This document shows, piece after piece, positions 43,610 to 57,800 of a stretch of DNA of 64,000 nt. The position numbers and the translations under genes were made by a program. Origin of the DNA: Chromobotia macracanthus (lineage: Eukaryota > Chordata > Actinopteri > Cypriniformes > Botiidae); assembly GCA_036877525.1 (NCBI GenBank), contig JAZGTH010000013.1, forward strand, positions 9,676,001-9,740,000, given 5' to 3'. The notes below the pieces were generated by a model that saw only the letters and a program-made list of their open reading frames with translations, was not told where the DNA came from and ran no database searches. The number at the start of each line of letters is the position of its first letter. The stretch's first letter is position 1.

Positions 43610-45600
43610 AACTTAATCAATGGCATTTAATATTTCATCACTATTTATGTTGGTCATACTTCTGTAAAAAATTTAAAAAAATTGGTTGAGTTGAATGGAA
43701 TGGCCCATAAGAAGCTTCTCTTTAAATTACTGACAGGGGTGTAGGGCTTTCAAAGTGGTGGGGGTTTTGTGTCACCCCACAGTGGTTTATTTATAACTGG
43801 CTTACTGTGGATAAACAACAAATAGTCAAAGTGATGAGAGACAAAACTAACAGCGATTTTTCAGTCATACAGAAATATTATCACATACTGTGATAGACCA
43901 ATCATAATCAGGTATTTTAGAGTGAAACTGTTACATGCAAGTAGCCAACAATTCTATATCTCAGTACATTCAGTGCACATTCACAATATTTATTAGATAA
44001 ACATCAGCGGATCAACTTAAGGTAATACAATCATGGTTTAAATAAATACCTACGGGCACTATGACAAAAAGCAGTGGGTAATTTAAGACTACATATTATC
44101 AGCTGTTCTTCATCTGCAGTAGGTCAGGGTGGATTTTTCCTATTTAAGATTTTAAGTTCTGATCAGTAAATGTTACTGTATACAGTATACAGTTACTGTA
44201 TATCCCACACTACACCACTTATAAGATTAATGCTAGATCACAAGAGCAAACTTTTGAAAGTTTGCTTTTACACATGGTTCTAGGGACATAAACTAAAATC
44301 ATCTGACACTTATTAGATGAGGTTAAAATACAAATAAAAACATGACAAACATGAAAAGACATTAGTTCGAATTATTTAGAGTTGTCTTATAACTTTGGAG
44401 GTAATATTTGCATTTATTTGGATGAATCCACTGTATTAATTTTGCTTGAATTTAAAACTGATTAATCAGAGATTAATCATTATTAGTGTTCTAAGCTACA
44501 AACTGTAAAAACATACATCTTAGATAAATAAAAGAATGCAAGGTTTCTCACAATTATCAGTTGTGTATCTAAGGTACAAAAAAGTAAAACTTCAGATGCA
44601 TTTAGAGCAATAATAAAAAGCATGAGGTGTGCGCAAGTTAACAAATGTACATGACAAAAGCTTATTTTACCATAATAAAGTGGCGAATGAGGTAAAACCT
44701 GCAAGAATGAATTTGGGTAAATCTTGTAAAACTGTCAAGAATGCATAAAATCAATTTTTAACTCCAAAAAAATTTTTTTTTGAATAAATTCAAGGAAGCC
44801 TGTTTTTAGAACCATTAAGGTGTTCTGCATTGTGTTGGGACATATTTTTATTAATGCATTACAGTAAACTACAAGCATAAAAAAAGAATAATTATAAACT
44901 AAAAGTTAAACAATAGGACACATCACATAAATAAAAATGAGATTTGCATAATCGTGAAAATTTGGGGCAAAATGTGCTTAATTCTAAAAAAAAAAAAAAT
45001 CTGAGAAAATCTTAAGGTTAGAAGAGTCTTTTCTTTATGTAAAATATATTTTGGGGCAAATCTGACCAACAGTTACTGAAAACACGCAGCTAACAAACCA
45101 GTGAGTTTACATGTGCTTTTGAATGTTTTACAAAAAAGCAAAGCTTAGGAGGAGTGATTTCATTTCATCTTAATTATTTTGACTACATCAGTTGGGAGCT
45201 TGCAGTATGCCTCCATCAACATTAACCAAGCACAGGACAAAAATGCAGACTGATGTGCATGGAGACACTGTCTATGCCCTCATATACGAGAGGCCACGCC
45301 TACCAACAACCAATCCTAATGAATAATGCATAATGTCTTCAACAGCATATTCACCCAATGTCAAAATGTCTTAATAAAAATATAAATATCTTGTCTGTAA
45401 AAAAATATCAGACAAATTCCATTACAAATAGAATATACATTTCTCTGTAAAATGGCTTCATGAAAAAGGAGCATCAGTCAGCTGTGGTTATGGATGAAGC
45501 GTGTTTTTTTGGAGCAGCTTGGCTTTGGGTTTAAGGGTGGATGGGGTGGATGGGGTGAGGGGTCTCACAGCAAGGTCCCATCGCCCTACTTTCTGTATTT
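43610..45600. other. Intergenic DNA 3' of mier1
   Basis: AT-rich with no recognisable gene. Part of it near 45600 may be mier1 3' UTR, but I cannot fix a polyadenylation site. Confidence 0.4.
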
Positions 45601-45620
45601 CACCAGAACTTTGGCCTCGT

Positions 45621-45853
45621 TTAGTCCTCCTTCGCCCTGGAAGGGTCTGTCTCACCTTGAGCCAGTGAGTCTGATTCTGTATGGCACTTTTTTGTCGGCC
45701 TATCAATACTCTGGCAGTCCTGTTGGTGCTTCACAGAGATGTTAGTGTCTGTGTTGCTGGTGTCTGTAAGTTTATAGCCACTGGAGTCCTGATGATCTGT
45801 GAGTATACTGTCCACTCCATTCGAATGAAGAGATTCACTCTTGCTGTTGAGTC
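45621..45853 (-). CDS. mier1: mier1 terminal coding exon
   Basis: Encodes LNSKSESLHSNGVDSILTDH and continues to QGETDPSRAKED and a TAA stop (45621-45623). It keeps a DRPTKK segment where mammalian MIER1 has a basic ERPAKRRR-type nuclear signal. The acceptor TAATGAAG has a weak pyrimidine tract but restores phase. The tail is poorly conserved, so the end is less certain than the domains. Confidence 0.75.
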
Positions 45854-48800
45854 CTTCATTAGAAACCACACAGATAACCAAAATAAAAAAAACTGTTCAA
45901 ACATGTTAATCTACAATCAGAAAGGATATTGTAATACTCAGCAAAACATTAAGTAAAGTGAAAATTGTGCTATAGTTTACAGGTTGGCAGCATTATGTAC
46001 TGTACCATTGTGACCGATGGTATCTTCATGCTCTGATTGGCTGGTGCTGCTACTGTAGGGGACAGGTAAGGGTGTGGTTTCTCGGCTGGAGGCGGTGCTT
46101 TCTGTCTCATCCAACAGTCTGTCCATGTAATCTCTGCCAGAGCACACGAGACACACACACACACAGATACAGTACAAGCTACATATATAGTAAAAATACA
46201 TTTAAAAAATTAGTTAACCTGTCACCGTACTCTGTGGTATTGAATCTACATAGATCATTCATTTTTTGTGTTGCGTAAATCCAGCCTAAGATTTTAATTA
46301 CAAAAATCAAACTGTCACATTTCAAAAATCAAATGTAGACAAGCAAATGTAGACAAAGGTACTTACGTCACCCCAGGGTGAAGGTTGTATTTCCTTTTTC
46401 CAAGCCTAGTTTGTTGTGCAAAGAAATCGTAACGCTCTGACTTCTTCCACATGTAATAAAAAGCCACACAATCTCCAACTGACCGCGTTCTGACCTAAAA
46501 GGTATTGACAATAGAAATGTTACCTGCTAAGCATGTTTAAGAACTTTACCAGTAAACTGACATTCATGATAAATCCTAATTAAAATGATCCCTCTCTTAG
46601 ATGAAATTAAACAAGAGTCATACCTTGTTGGCCTGGATAAAGTGAAAGTCTTTTCCATAAGCCTTTAAACCTTGTTCAAAATTCCTGCATTCTTCCTCCG
46701 TCCACACAGACAGTTCCTCTGTAAGAAAAATGACATAAACCTTACGCTTTTCACTGATCTTCTAACTGAGACCCACATCAAATTTACACAACTAATCAAA
46801 CAAAAAAGCCTTATTTTACTCTAGCATTTTTACAATACCTAGTTAGATAATGACAGATTACATTTGGGCTTGATGATGAAATGTAATATTACAGTTTTTA
46901 TTGCCTTACATGTTATAAGAAAGATGGTTTATAAAAAATAACAATAAACCATCTGGTGTGAGTCTCACCTCTGGCTGCTTTAACGTTAAATCTTAATCTT
47001 CGTAAAGCTTCTACAGTGTTAAAACTACACTTCACAAGCTCATATAAGGCCTGTGGGCAGAAAACACTGTTTGAATGTTGTATTAAGTCAAAGGTCAGCA
47101 TTTAATTACATATGTATTATTATTAAATCATTGAGATCAGCTGCAGTACTTGAGTACCTGCTCATTGTCTTTGAGGTGGGATCCTTCTGGAATAGCATCT
47201 ACTCCTGTTTCCTCTCCTGTCCGTTGACAAGCTTCTGTGAGAAAGTCCACTACGGCAGGTTCAGGGAGGATATCTGGATTCCACAGCAGCTGGTCATCGT
47301 TTTCATACACTACGAGTGACAGAGTCAAAGATTCAGAATGCAGAATACTAGAAGTTCTACTGTGTGACATGTTTTGCCTAGAGGCGGTTCCAAAAACACT
47401 GACAAATATTACTGACATGTTAATTTAATTCATACATCTTTTTAAACTTGATCCTGATATTAAAAGGCACGTATAATGTTTTTGCTGTTGGTTAGCTGTA
47501 AAATCAATGACATTATGCTATGACTGGCAAGGATCTGATCTGTGTAGTATGTACAAAAACATTCAGAAAAATACAGCTGCAAGCAGCAATTACGAGGTCA
47601 AGCCCTTTAATGATACAAATGGGAAATATTTGTGGACATCTCTGATAATTAGATTAGCAGGAAAGAAAATGGGTGAAACCCATTACAACACCATAAAATG
47701 ATTTATAACTTTTGACCAAATTTTATGAGGCAGTCAGGATGCTGTTACAATGTCAATACACTACAGTATTGTAAAGATACAGCCATATGCTCATCATAAA
47801 ATGTGTTGACAGTAAAAGAGAACAATTCAAACAATCAACATGAATTCCGTAACTTTTTGTTGCGAGTGTAGACAGATGCTACATACCAAGTTTTGAGCAT
47901 ATTTTCACACAAAACATTGTGGGAGGAGTTAAAAAAGTAGGTTTTCAATATAATTCAAAATGACGAAAAGGAAGTAGCATTGACTTCTGCACAGCATTTT
48001 TCATATAAAGCAGGCAGAGCAACTCTCATGAAATAGTGCTGAGATGGCAAATCATAACGCGTGTCCAAAGTATCTATCAATTTCTTGAAGCCTTTGTTTT
48101 TTTATGTTTTTGATCCATGTCCGCTTCTTCGAATCCAAACTGTTCCCAAATAACAGAATTGCTTTTATGTCTTTTGTTGACCAAATGCTTCTGTGGCTGC
48201 TCTCTTTCTGCCATCTTCTCTCACGCTGATTTTTAAATGCCACAAGATGCTAATGGAATGTGACGAAATAATCATTTTTCTCAGTTACATAGGTTTGTGA
48301 TCGTTGGGAGGTGAAATCGAAATCAAAATTCTATTAATTGCACAGCCCTACTCTGCATACTTTAAAAAATCTGAAGAGACCACTCTCATGATTTTAGACC
48401 AAAGTTTTTAAAAGTTAGCTAAAATAGTCATTTTTCTTATCCCTGGATCAGTAGGTAGCACTGACGAAATTGTGCAGCCATGCCTGTGATTACACATACT
48501 AAGTTTTGTTAATACAAGTACAGCAAAGATTCAGCCTTGAATCCATTTCTAAGTCAAATAAGTCAAATTTCTAAGTCTGAGTCAAATAAGCCCAGCCACT
48601 ACAATGATTTCACAATTTCATTATGATGTTTCTGGTGCTAACCTAAATGGTTGCTAGGGCATGGCTGGACAATTTCCATGGTGATAATTAAAGACTTGCC
48701 AGTCTGAGTCAAAAGAGGCCACCCACTTGTCCCTAAAACGTTCTGAGGCCTCTCACGTGTGACATGCCAAAGTTTTGTCCAGGAAAACAGCAGTATGCAA

Positions 48801-51800
48801 GAGAGTAACAGTGATGCTTTGCTTTGTACAAATCAGTACAAAGTGAAATATTTGTGAACATCACATACAACAGCATAAAACCACTTTTTGACCGACATTT
48901 TAGTAATTTTTGACCGATAGGTGATGTCATAAAATTTTGATGAGGCAGTCAGGATGTGGTCACAATGACACAAGCAAAGTTTCATGTTCATACATCAAAG
49001 CATTAAAGAGTTACAGCCTCAGATGCTTTTTGGCATTGTGCCATCAAAATTCTTCCTGAGGCGTCATTCGACAACTGTTTGCATGCAAACATTCATGTAA
49101 AGGAATCTGACCATCCTCATGATTTTAGGACAAAGCATTCAAACGTTGCTATTTTTGCTTATCTAGGCACCAGTAGGTGGCACTGTTAAACTGTGCATGT
49201 ACCCTCAAGTACCAAGTTTTATATCAATACACAAAAGCGTTGAGAAGATACAGTCTCGTGTCCATTTTGAATGCTTTTGTCAAATTGCACTATTCGAGAA
49301 CAGTTTGATCAATTTTTGTGTGGAGTGTTCAGATGCTACATTAAGAATTTTATGCAAGCGTTCGCAAAAGTAGTTTTTTTAATTCAAAGTTCTGTAAAAA
49401 TTTTCAAGACAGACATTTTGTCTTAGCATGCATTTGAATCGTCATGAGTCAAGGAATTAGAGGAAACAATGGTTTCTAGGACTTACAAAAGTTATGAGCA
49501 TAAGCATCAGTGAAACTTTGAACAGTTGGCGCTACAGGAAGACTCCAAGTTTGGTATGGTTACTTTTCAGACTGTCCTCTATCTATGTGCCAAATTTCAT
49601 AACTTTTTACATACCATTCTATGGATTGCATACACTCAAGAGAAGATGAATAAGAACACTAGTGGATTCAATAGACTTATACAATACAATAGACAATACT
49701 AATAAGAAAATCAACAATACCAAACAAAATTAAAAAAAACTAACAGTAAACATAACACGCACTTGTTAATAAGAGCTCATTGGTTTGTTCTGCATTTTGC
49801 CCAATGAGGACAAAAGAACATAAAAATGCTTCTTCCATTTATTGCATTAGTTTTATCTCACCCAGCACCCAACACCAGCATTTCTTTTTCAAAGGTTCTT
49901 TGGATTTAGTACACCACTAAATCTCAGTGCAAAAAACACTTCCTATAGCAATATACCTACAAGAGGCAGATTCTGACAAGATATTGAAACAGCAGTCCTA
50001 CAAAAACACTCAAAATATTGTTTTGACTAAAGTCAAATGTATATAAACACATAGCTCTGTTGTCAAAGATGCACTATTAATTCAATGACACATGGTGTTT
50101 TAAATTGCGCAGCATAGGTGAGGTCTACCTTTATCATTGTCCATGTATTTGCATAGTCCAGATGGAGTTTCAGCCTGATACATGGAGCCAACCATTATCT
50201 CCTGTTGAGCATGCACACGACAGTCATTTAATTGTAACTTACAAAGAGAAGATGTGACAAACCGTAATAATGATGAAAGTGTGTAACAGTGTTTACTTTC
50301 TTCCAGTCTTCAGAAGGAATGTAGTCTTCATCCTCCTCTGATTCCTCACCTACTTCATTATCTGAACAAGAACGGAACAAATCATCTTCACACAACAATG
50401 TCAACATTCTCCAATCACATTTTATATAATTTTGTAACATAAAATATACACAATGATATTAACCCTTTGGAGTGTTGACTAGAGAATTTTTCTATCACAC
50501 CTTCATGAAAACTAAGTAACTTATATACCTTCATTTAACAGATACAGTTCCAGCTCTAAAATGTGATGTAAATAGCTGATATACACCTGTGACTGCTCAT
50601 CAGTTGAATTTTATATTAATACCCTGACCTGCTGTGTTTGCAAGCATAAACAGCCTATAGTTAAGCCCAAATTGTATGTCAGTTGTTTGTCTGTCACTAA
50701 ATATCATTATTAGCAAAGTCCGCATGGACTGTGCACATGTAGCAGTGGCTCACTGGTTTGTGACTACATGGTTCGTCATGACACTAGTCAAGAGACAGGC
50801 GAGAACCAGAGAGTCAACATTATTAACATACAGACAGCGTGTCTTGAGAAGCCATTTATTAACCCCTGGAGTCACATGGATTACTTTTATGATGGATGGA
50901 TGTGCTTTTTGAAGTTTCAAAATCCCAGGCATTATTCAATGCCATTATAAACTGGGAAAAGCCAGAATATTATTTATTATAATTCAGATTGTTTTCAGCT
51001 GAAAGAAGAAAGTCATATACCCCTAGGATGCCTTGAGGGAAGCAATTTATAGGCCAATTTCCATTTTATGGTAGAGTACTCCTTTAATTGAATGCAAACG
51101 TGTGGACTACGTGTTAAAAAGCAAAAAAAAAATATTATTATATAATACTTAAAGCATATTTAAAAATTATAACATTATAAATCAATACTTGCATGTATCA
51201 GTAGCTGTGTCGCCACACAAAATATCACAATAGTATGCTGTACTGGTTTTTTTTTGCCCTTATCCTAACAAGTTGTAGTGTGCATGCATCAAACAAGTTT
51301 GTCTACTGAGAAGGGGTTTGTGAAACAACCACAAACTATTAGTTTAATTAACTGTATTATTTACTATCTAACTGTTTATTATGATGCTAATAAAAAAAAC
51401 AATTATGTTGCTGTCTTCAGCTCAGCTTGTAAAGTTCATCAATAGCAATGTCCTGGGTTTGATTCCAAGAAAAAACACAAATTGATGAAATCTATAGGAC
51501 CTTAAACTCACTTCTATAGGACCTTCAACTCACAAAAAAATCTGCAAAAATGCATATATGTAAAGCTGTTTTATACAAGTATCAAGTCACCCATGACTGT
51601 GTGATTTAATAAAACAGGATTAAATGTATGCCTAATTTATGATTACATTACACTAGGAAACATTGTCCATTAATGGAACACAGTCAAAATAAGTGCAAAG
51701 CTACATTGAGGAAGTATTAAAGATCAAATTAAATGCAGTGAACATTGTTAGAATGAGCATGTGTGTCTTACTCTGAAAGTAGCTGCGGTTCTGAGATCGT

Positions 51801-54800
51801 ATGAGTTCAGCTGTGTTGCAACCTTTTACCGCACATGCGCGGCTGTCAGTAGAGTGGCTCTCATCCACCAGACCTTTGGAGATCTTCCCTCCATCCTCCT
51901 TAAAAGATCATGAGACACAGGTACATCAAGTTGTCTGGACCATTGTAATCAATCAATGAGAGATAACAGATAATAGATAACAGACCAAATTTATACAACA
52001 GACTTAATTCAAGTTAATCCAAATTTGAATTTTTCTTTTATACCATGTCAACAAATTCAAAAGTGAATATATGGCTGTATCTTTACAAAACGTTTGTGTC
52101 TTGATTTGAAACTATAGGTATCATTGTCACAACACCGTGATCACCTCAAAAAGCTTATTGGCCCCCTATTGGCCAAAATGTAAATGATTTTATTGCATTT
52201 TAATGTTTTTTCATTAGTCTTAATTAGCTTTAAATGTTTTTCCTATTTTCATTTTTCTCAATTTCAGTGATATCCACACATGCTTCTCTTAGTGCCACTG
52301 ATGGGATTGACCTCATAACTGCTGCTTGCAGCTGTATTCTTCTTATTATTATTAGGGGTCCAAGCATGAAGTGCTGGAACACTTTTGTTTTTGTAAGAAT
52401 TTACAGGGGTTCAGGTGCGTGATGTTGAAAACCTATTGTAATTGTAAAAAAAGATTAAAAAAAAAAGATTTTTATTAGGGGTTCCAGTGTTAAATGCTGA
52501 CATCCTTTTTTGTTTGCAATTTGTTATTATTAGTTTATTTTATTATTATTAGTGCCAAGTGCTGAAACCCTATTGTTTTTGTTAAGATATTTATTAGGAG
52601 TTTAAGAGTTGTCATTATAGAAATTGTTATCATTAGGTGTTCAAGTGCATAACATGTTAGTGCTCTTTTTCTTCTGCTTGAGTCTATGGCAGCCCATAAA
52701 ACAGTACAGTAAAAAGTTATGAAATTTGGCACAAAAATAGACAGTCTGAAATGTAACCATACCAAATTTGAAGTTGCCCTCTAGCGCCACCAACATTTCA
52801 AAATTTCACTTATTTTTATGTGCATAACTTCTGCATAAAGTCCTAGAAACCAAATTTTGTCCTCTAATTCCTTGCTTCACGAGAATTCAAATGCACCCTA
52901 TGGCGTAATTTTCTGTCACTTTTCCACCATTTTGAATTTTTGAAAAACCTACTTTTTTCGAAATCCTCCTAGGGTGTTTGTCCGATTTGCTTGAAGTTCG
53001 GTGTGTAGCTTCTAAACACACTCTAGACAAAAAGTTATCAAAAACTTAATGTACAAACTAATTCAAAACTGGACGTGAGACTGTATCTTTGCAATGCTTT
53101 TGTGTATTGATATGCAGCTCCTTATATGTCAACACAGGCATGATCCAAGGGCACACAAACCTGTCAATCAGTTTCATGGGTGGGACGATACTACAGGGCG
53201 TCTTTGGAAAGTAAATCGCAAACAGGTAATTGCTATTGCAATTAACATATGACAGGCGTAACACGTAAGACATTTGCAATTGCATTTCCCATGGACTTTT
53301 CGTTTGAAATTTGGCAGACATCGCACTTTTGGGTAAACGAAAATGCAAACAATCTGCATTTGCATTTGAATTGTGTCACAACTTTTACACCCACAAATAG
53401 AAAATGATTGCATTTACAATTGTTTTTTAAAATTGTCCTCTAAAATTCTGCACAATGAACCATATTTCCTGTCAGTCATTTGGACTTAGTAAAAAACCTA
53501 CTTTTTCAAACACCTCCAAGGCAGCATATCCAGATTGCATGCAATTGTGTGTGCATCATCTAGGGACAGTCCTGACAAAAAAACTTTTTGAAAATCTTTT
53601 TGATACACCAAACGGTTGTTAAATGACAAATATGATGATAAATTTCGATGGCACAATGCCAGAAAGCATATGAGGCTGTGACTCTGCAATGCTTGGTGTA
53701 TGAACATAAAACTTTGCACCTGTCATTGGACCACATCCTGACCGCCTGACTGTCAACAATTATTAACCATTTTATGCTGTTGTAGGTAGTTTTATGCTGT
53801 GGTAATGTTCACAAATATTTCACTTTGTACCTATTTGTACAAAGCAAAGCATCACTATTACTCTCTTGCATACTTTACATTCTTATTTGTACCTAGACAA
53901 AACTCATGAGAGGCATCAGAATATCATAAGGACAAGTGGGTGGCCTCTTTAGACTCAGACTGTCAAGTAGTCTTTAATTATTACCATGGAAACTGTCCAG
54001 CCCCACCCTAGCAACCATTTAGAGCACCCTAGCAAACAACATGAATATATCATATCTAAGCACCAGAACACTGTAGAGACATAAAGACATGGGCTTGGCC
54101 CTTTTGATTCAGACATGCATCCGTCTATTAGTTTTACCCTGTTAACTGCTTAGCTACACCCATTTACAGTTCCCTAGCAACACTGTAATGAAATAAATAT
54201 GCCAGAACACTGTAAAGAGATGTGGGTAGGCTTATTTGATTCAGACTGTCAGTGGGCTTTAGGTATTGCACAGGCAACTTTCTAGCCACACCTTAACAAC
54301 CATTTAAAGCACCATAGCAACTGTATAACTTCATGAATAGGCCAAAGTTCAAGATATCTATCATGTAACATCATGCTAGCATCATGTTAACATCCTACAA
54401 CGGGACATCGAAGCATTCGTAGTGGGCAGAGTCTACTTTTGGTTATGTGGCTATTTTGGGAAGAGAATGACACAGGGTGACCTAACTTGGAACACTTATG
54501 AAGGAGTCTCATCACTGGTCATGTTAAAATATTGTGCCGATTGGCACTATAATGTGGAAAAAAAAACACAAAAATGTTATAAATTATAACTATTCCAAAG
54601 TTAGTTCACTCGAAAATTGGCATGCAGTGTCTTTGTCCAAGGTGTCATGACTGTCTATGAGGATATTTGAATACCTTGAAAAACATTGCTGCCATCAGAC
54701 AATTAAGTTTGAGCACCAATTAGACAAGGTTTGTGGATCGGAATGACACTTGGCTGTTTGATTCATGACCCTAATGATCTGTGAGAATTTTGAACAAAAC

Positions 54801-57800
54801 CGGCCACAGGGTGGTGCTATCTCATTTTCAGAAGTATTACTGATGGCATATTATGCAACGTTTGACACGCAAAATATTAATATCATGTTACACTTTCTAA
54901 TACTGAACAACTTTGCCTCTAGAACCACTGCTGTCAATCAAGCTGCTCTTTAAATACTTGAGAATATTTTAAAACCTAATTTTAAAAATCTATGATTTTC
55001 ATTCAACATCATTAAAACCAGTGCAGTACGATTCTATAGACTCTCTAGGTTAATAGTTATCAAAAAAAAAGATAACTTCTGAATTTAGAAATAACATTGC
55101 TATAACAGGGCAGTTTAGAAAATGGGCATGGCAAAGTGTATAATAATTCTAACTAATTGCAGATAGTGCCTCTGCAAGTAATTGAGCTAGTGCATCTTGT
55201 TATTCTAAATAAGCATGCACAATTTTATGTTGATTGGGCATTAGGTGGCACTACAGCAGTTATAAATAGTATTAAAAAACACTATATTTCTATGGGATAT
55301 TTCCAGAATGTACTGAAAGTTGTCATTTCTATCTATTTTAGGTGCTTACAGGCTTGCTAAATGATACATATCTATATAAATCATAATATCATGCATTAAA
55401 TGGTCCTGAAGTGCCTGAATCCTGATAATGTCTGTATTGTGACTAATATGTCTGTATTTTGCATATATGGAAGTTAAATTAAGTTCATAAATTCATTTAA
55501 TATGTTAAAAAATGGCCATTCTGAGGTAACATGCCAAGTTTCATCGATGTCAGATAAAAGTTGGACTAAAAGTTAATTTGATCTCCCATGTGTAGGTTGC
55601 AGTTCTGGACCTTACCCTTCCAATTTACCACATCTATGAATTTTATGGCGAGCATGTAAACATAAATATGAGGCTGTATCTTTATCAAGCCTTGGTGTAT
55701 TGACAAAAAACTTGCTGCGAAGCAAAGCATCACTATTATTCTCCTGCATACTTATTCTGCTGCTGCTGCTTTTTCTGGACAAAACTTCGGTACGTAACTC
55801 ATCCCGCACAGTTTGTCATAGACCTATGAATGAGGGGTCAAATCGACCGGCTTACTGAGGAGGGGCTTGCTGTGACTTTTTATAAACGATCAGGTGTACA
55901 TGTTTTTAGGGCGAACGAAAAAGTGGGTGAAAAATTCCATATACTTAACATTGAGCTGAATTTTGTGACGTTATAGCGCCGCATCAGAATGACGTAGAGA
56001 CTTGAGGGTGGGCTCATATCGCTCGGCTTAGTAAGCAGCAACACATGGTGACATTTCAACTTCATAACCACGCCCTAGCAACCACTTACAGTACCCTAGC
56101 AACCACCCCATTGACTTCCATTGAAAAAATTCCATAGACATAACATTGGGCAGATCTTTGTGATGTCACAGCTCCACACCAGAATGTCAAAGACTTGGGG
56201 TGGGCTCATATCATTTGGCTTAGTAAGCAGCAAACAAATAGTGACATTTCAACTTCATAGCCACGCCCTAGCAACCAGCTACAGTACCCTAGCAACCACC
56301 CCACTGATTTCCATTTAAAAAGGTGAGAGGCATCAGAAGATTTTAGAGACAAGTGGTGGCCTCTTTTGACTCAGACTGCCAAGTAGTCTTTAAATATTAC
56401 CATAGAAGTTGTTTAGCCATGCCCTAGCAACCATTTAGCAACCAACACGAATTAGCTATATCTCGATACAAGAACATTATTAAGACATGGGAGTTGGCTA
56501 CTTTGAGTCACACACTCATCCATCTTTTGCTTTTACCCTATTATCTAGCTACACCCTAACAACCATATAATAAAATAAATAAGCCATATCTCTGCATTAG
56601 AACACTGTAGAGACATGTGGGTGGGCTTTTTTGACTCGGGCTGTCAGTGGGTTTTAGGTATTGCCGTGGCAACTTCCTGACCACACCCTAACAACCATTT
56701 AGATCACCCTAGCAGCCTCCTAACATCATGAATAAGGATAGATATCCATATTTTAGGATATCTATCATGCTAGCATCATGCTAAGTCATGATAGCATCAG
56801 GTTACTTCATTTTACTTCATGCTAGAGTCATGCTCGCACCATGCTAAGTCATGCTCGTATCATCAGGTTTTACAAAAACTTGTAACACTGCGTTTATTTT
56901 AAGCAAGACAACACAAAATGGGAATTCAATCTCATATTCCAATAACTGAAATGAACAGGAAAAACAATAACTGACACAAACCAAAACACTTGTTCAACCC
57001 AGATGTATTATACAAGTGAAATTGTGAAAAAAAATTTCTTTTTCTTCCTACATGATATAGTCAACACCAAAATACACACTGAGGTGATTAAAGGGGAAGG
57101 TAATTACAGAAAGTGCCGGCCAATAAAATAAATTGATTGGACATGATTTTGAAAGGCACACCTCTCTAAAAGGACTCACAGTTGACATTGCATATCAGAT
57201 CAAAAGCCAAGCCATGAGGTCAAAGGAACTGCCCACAGAGCTCAAAGACTAAATTTCTAAATTTCATTTCTAAAATTCTGCTTTTTAATGGGTGTAAAGT
57301 GAAGGGGGTCTAAATACATTCTGAATACACTGTATGTTTATATCTCTGCCACCGTGTGGGCTAGAAAAAATTCTCTTTTCACCTGAATCCTTGACCTAAA
57401 AAACATATATCTCTGGCTTCATTTGCATCTATAACATTTTGAATTTTCCTGAAAAATGTACTCTCTCAAACTCCTCATTTGTCCGATTTGCTTTAAACTT
57501 GGCATGCATTATATGGAGGACATTTTGGGGATATGGGGACATTTTGTCCCATTTTTACCACTACAAACAGAAAATCCATAAAAATGTCAAATGTATACTT
57601 CAACTTTAAAATTGGTTGATGTCCAAAATATTTCATTTTACTTGGATACATTAAAACATGGCCGCCAGCAGCCAATCAACTTTCAGCAGCAAATAACATT
57701 AAATCAGAATGGCCTACCATTACGAAAATGGACACATTTATAAACCATATGAAACATAGTATGTGTTCCTAATTTTCTGATTGGTCTCATGATTGTGCTA

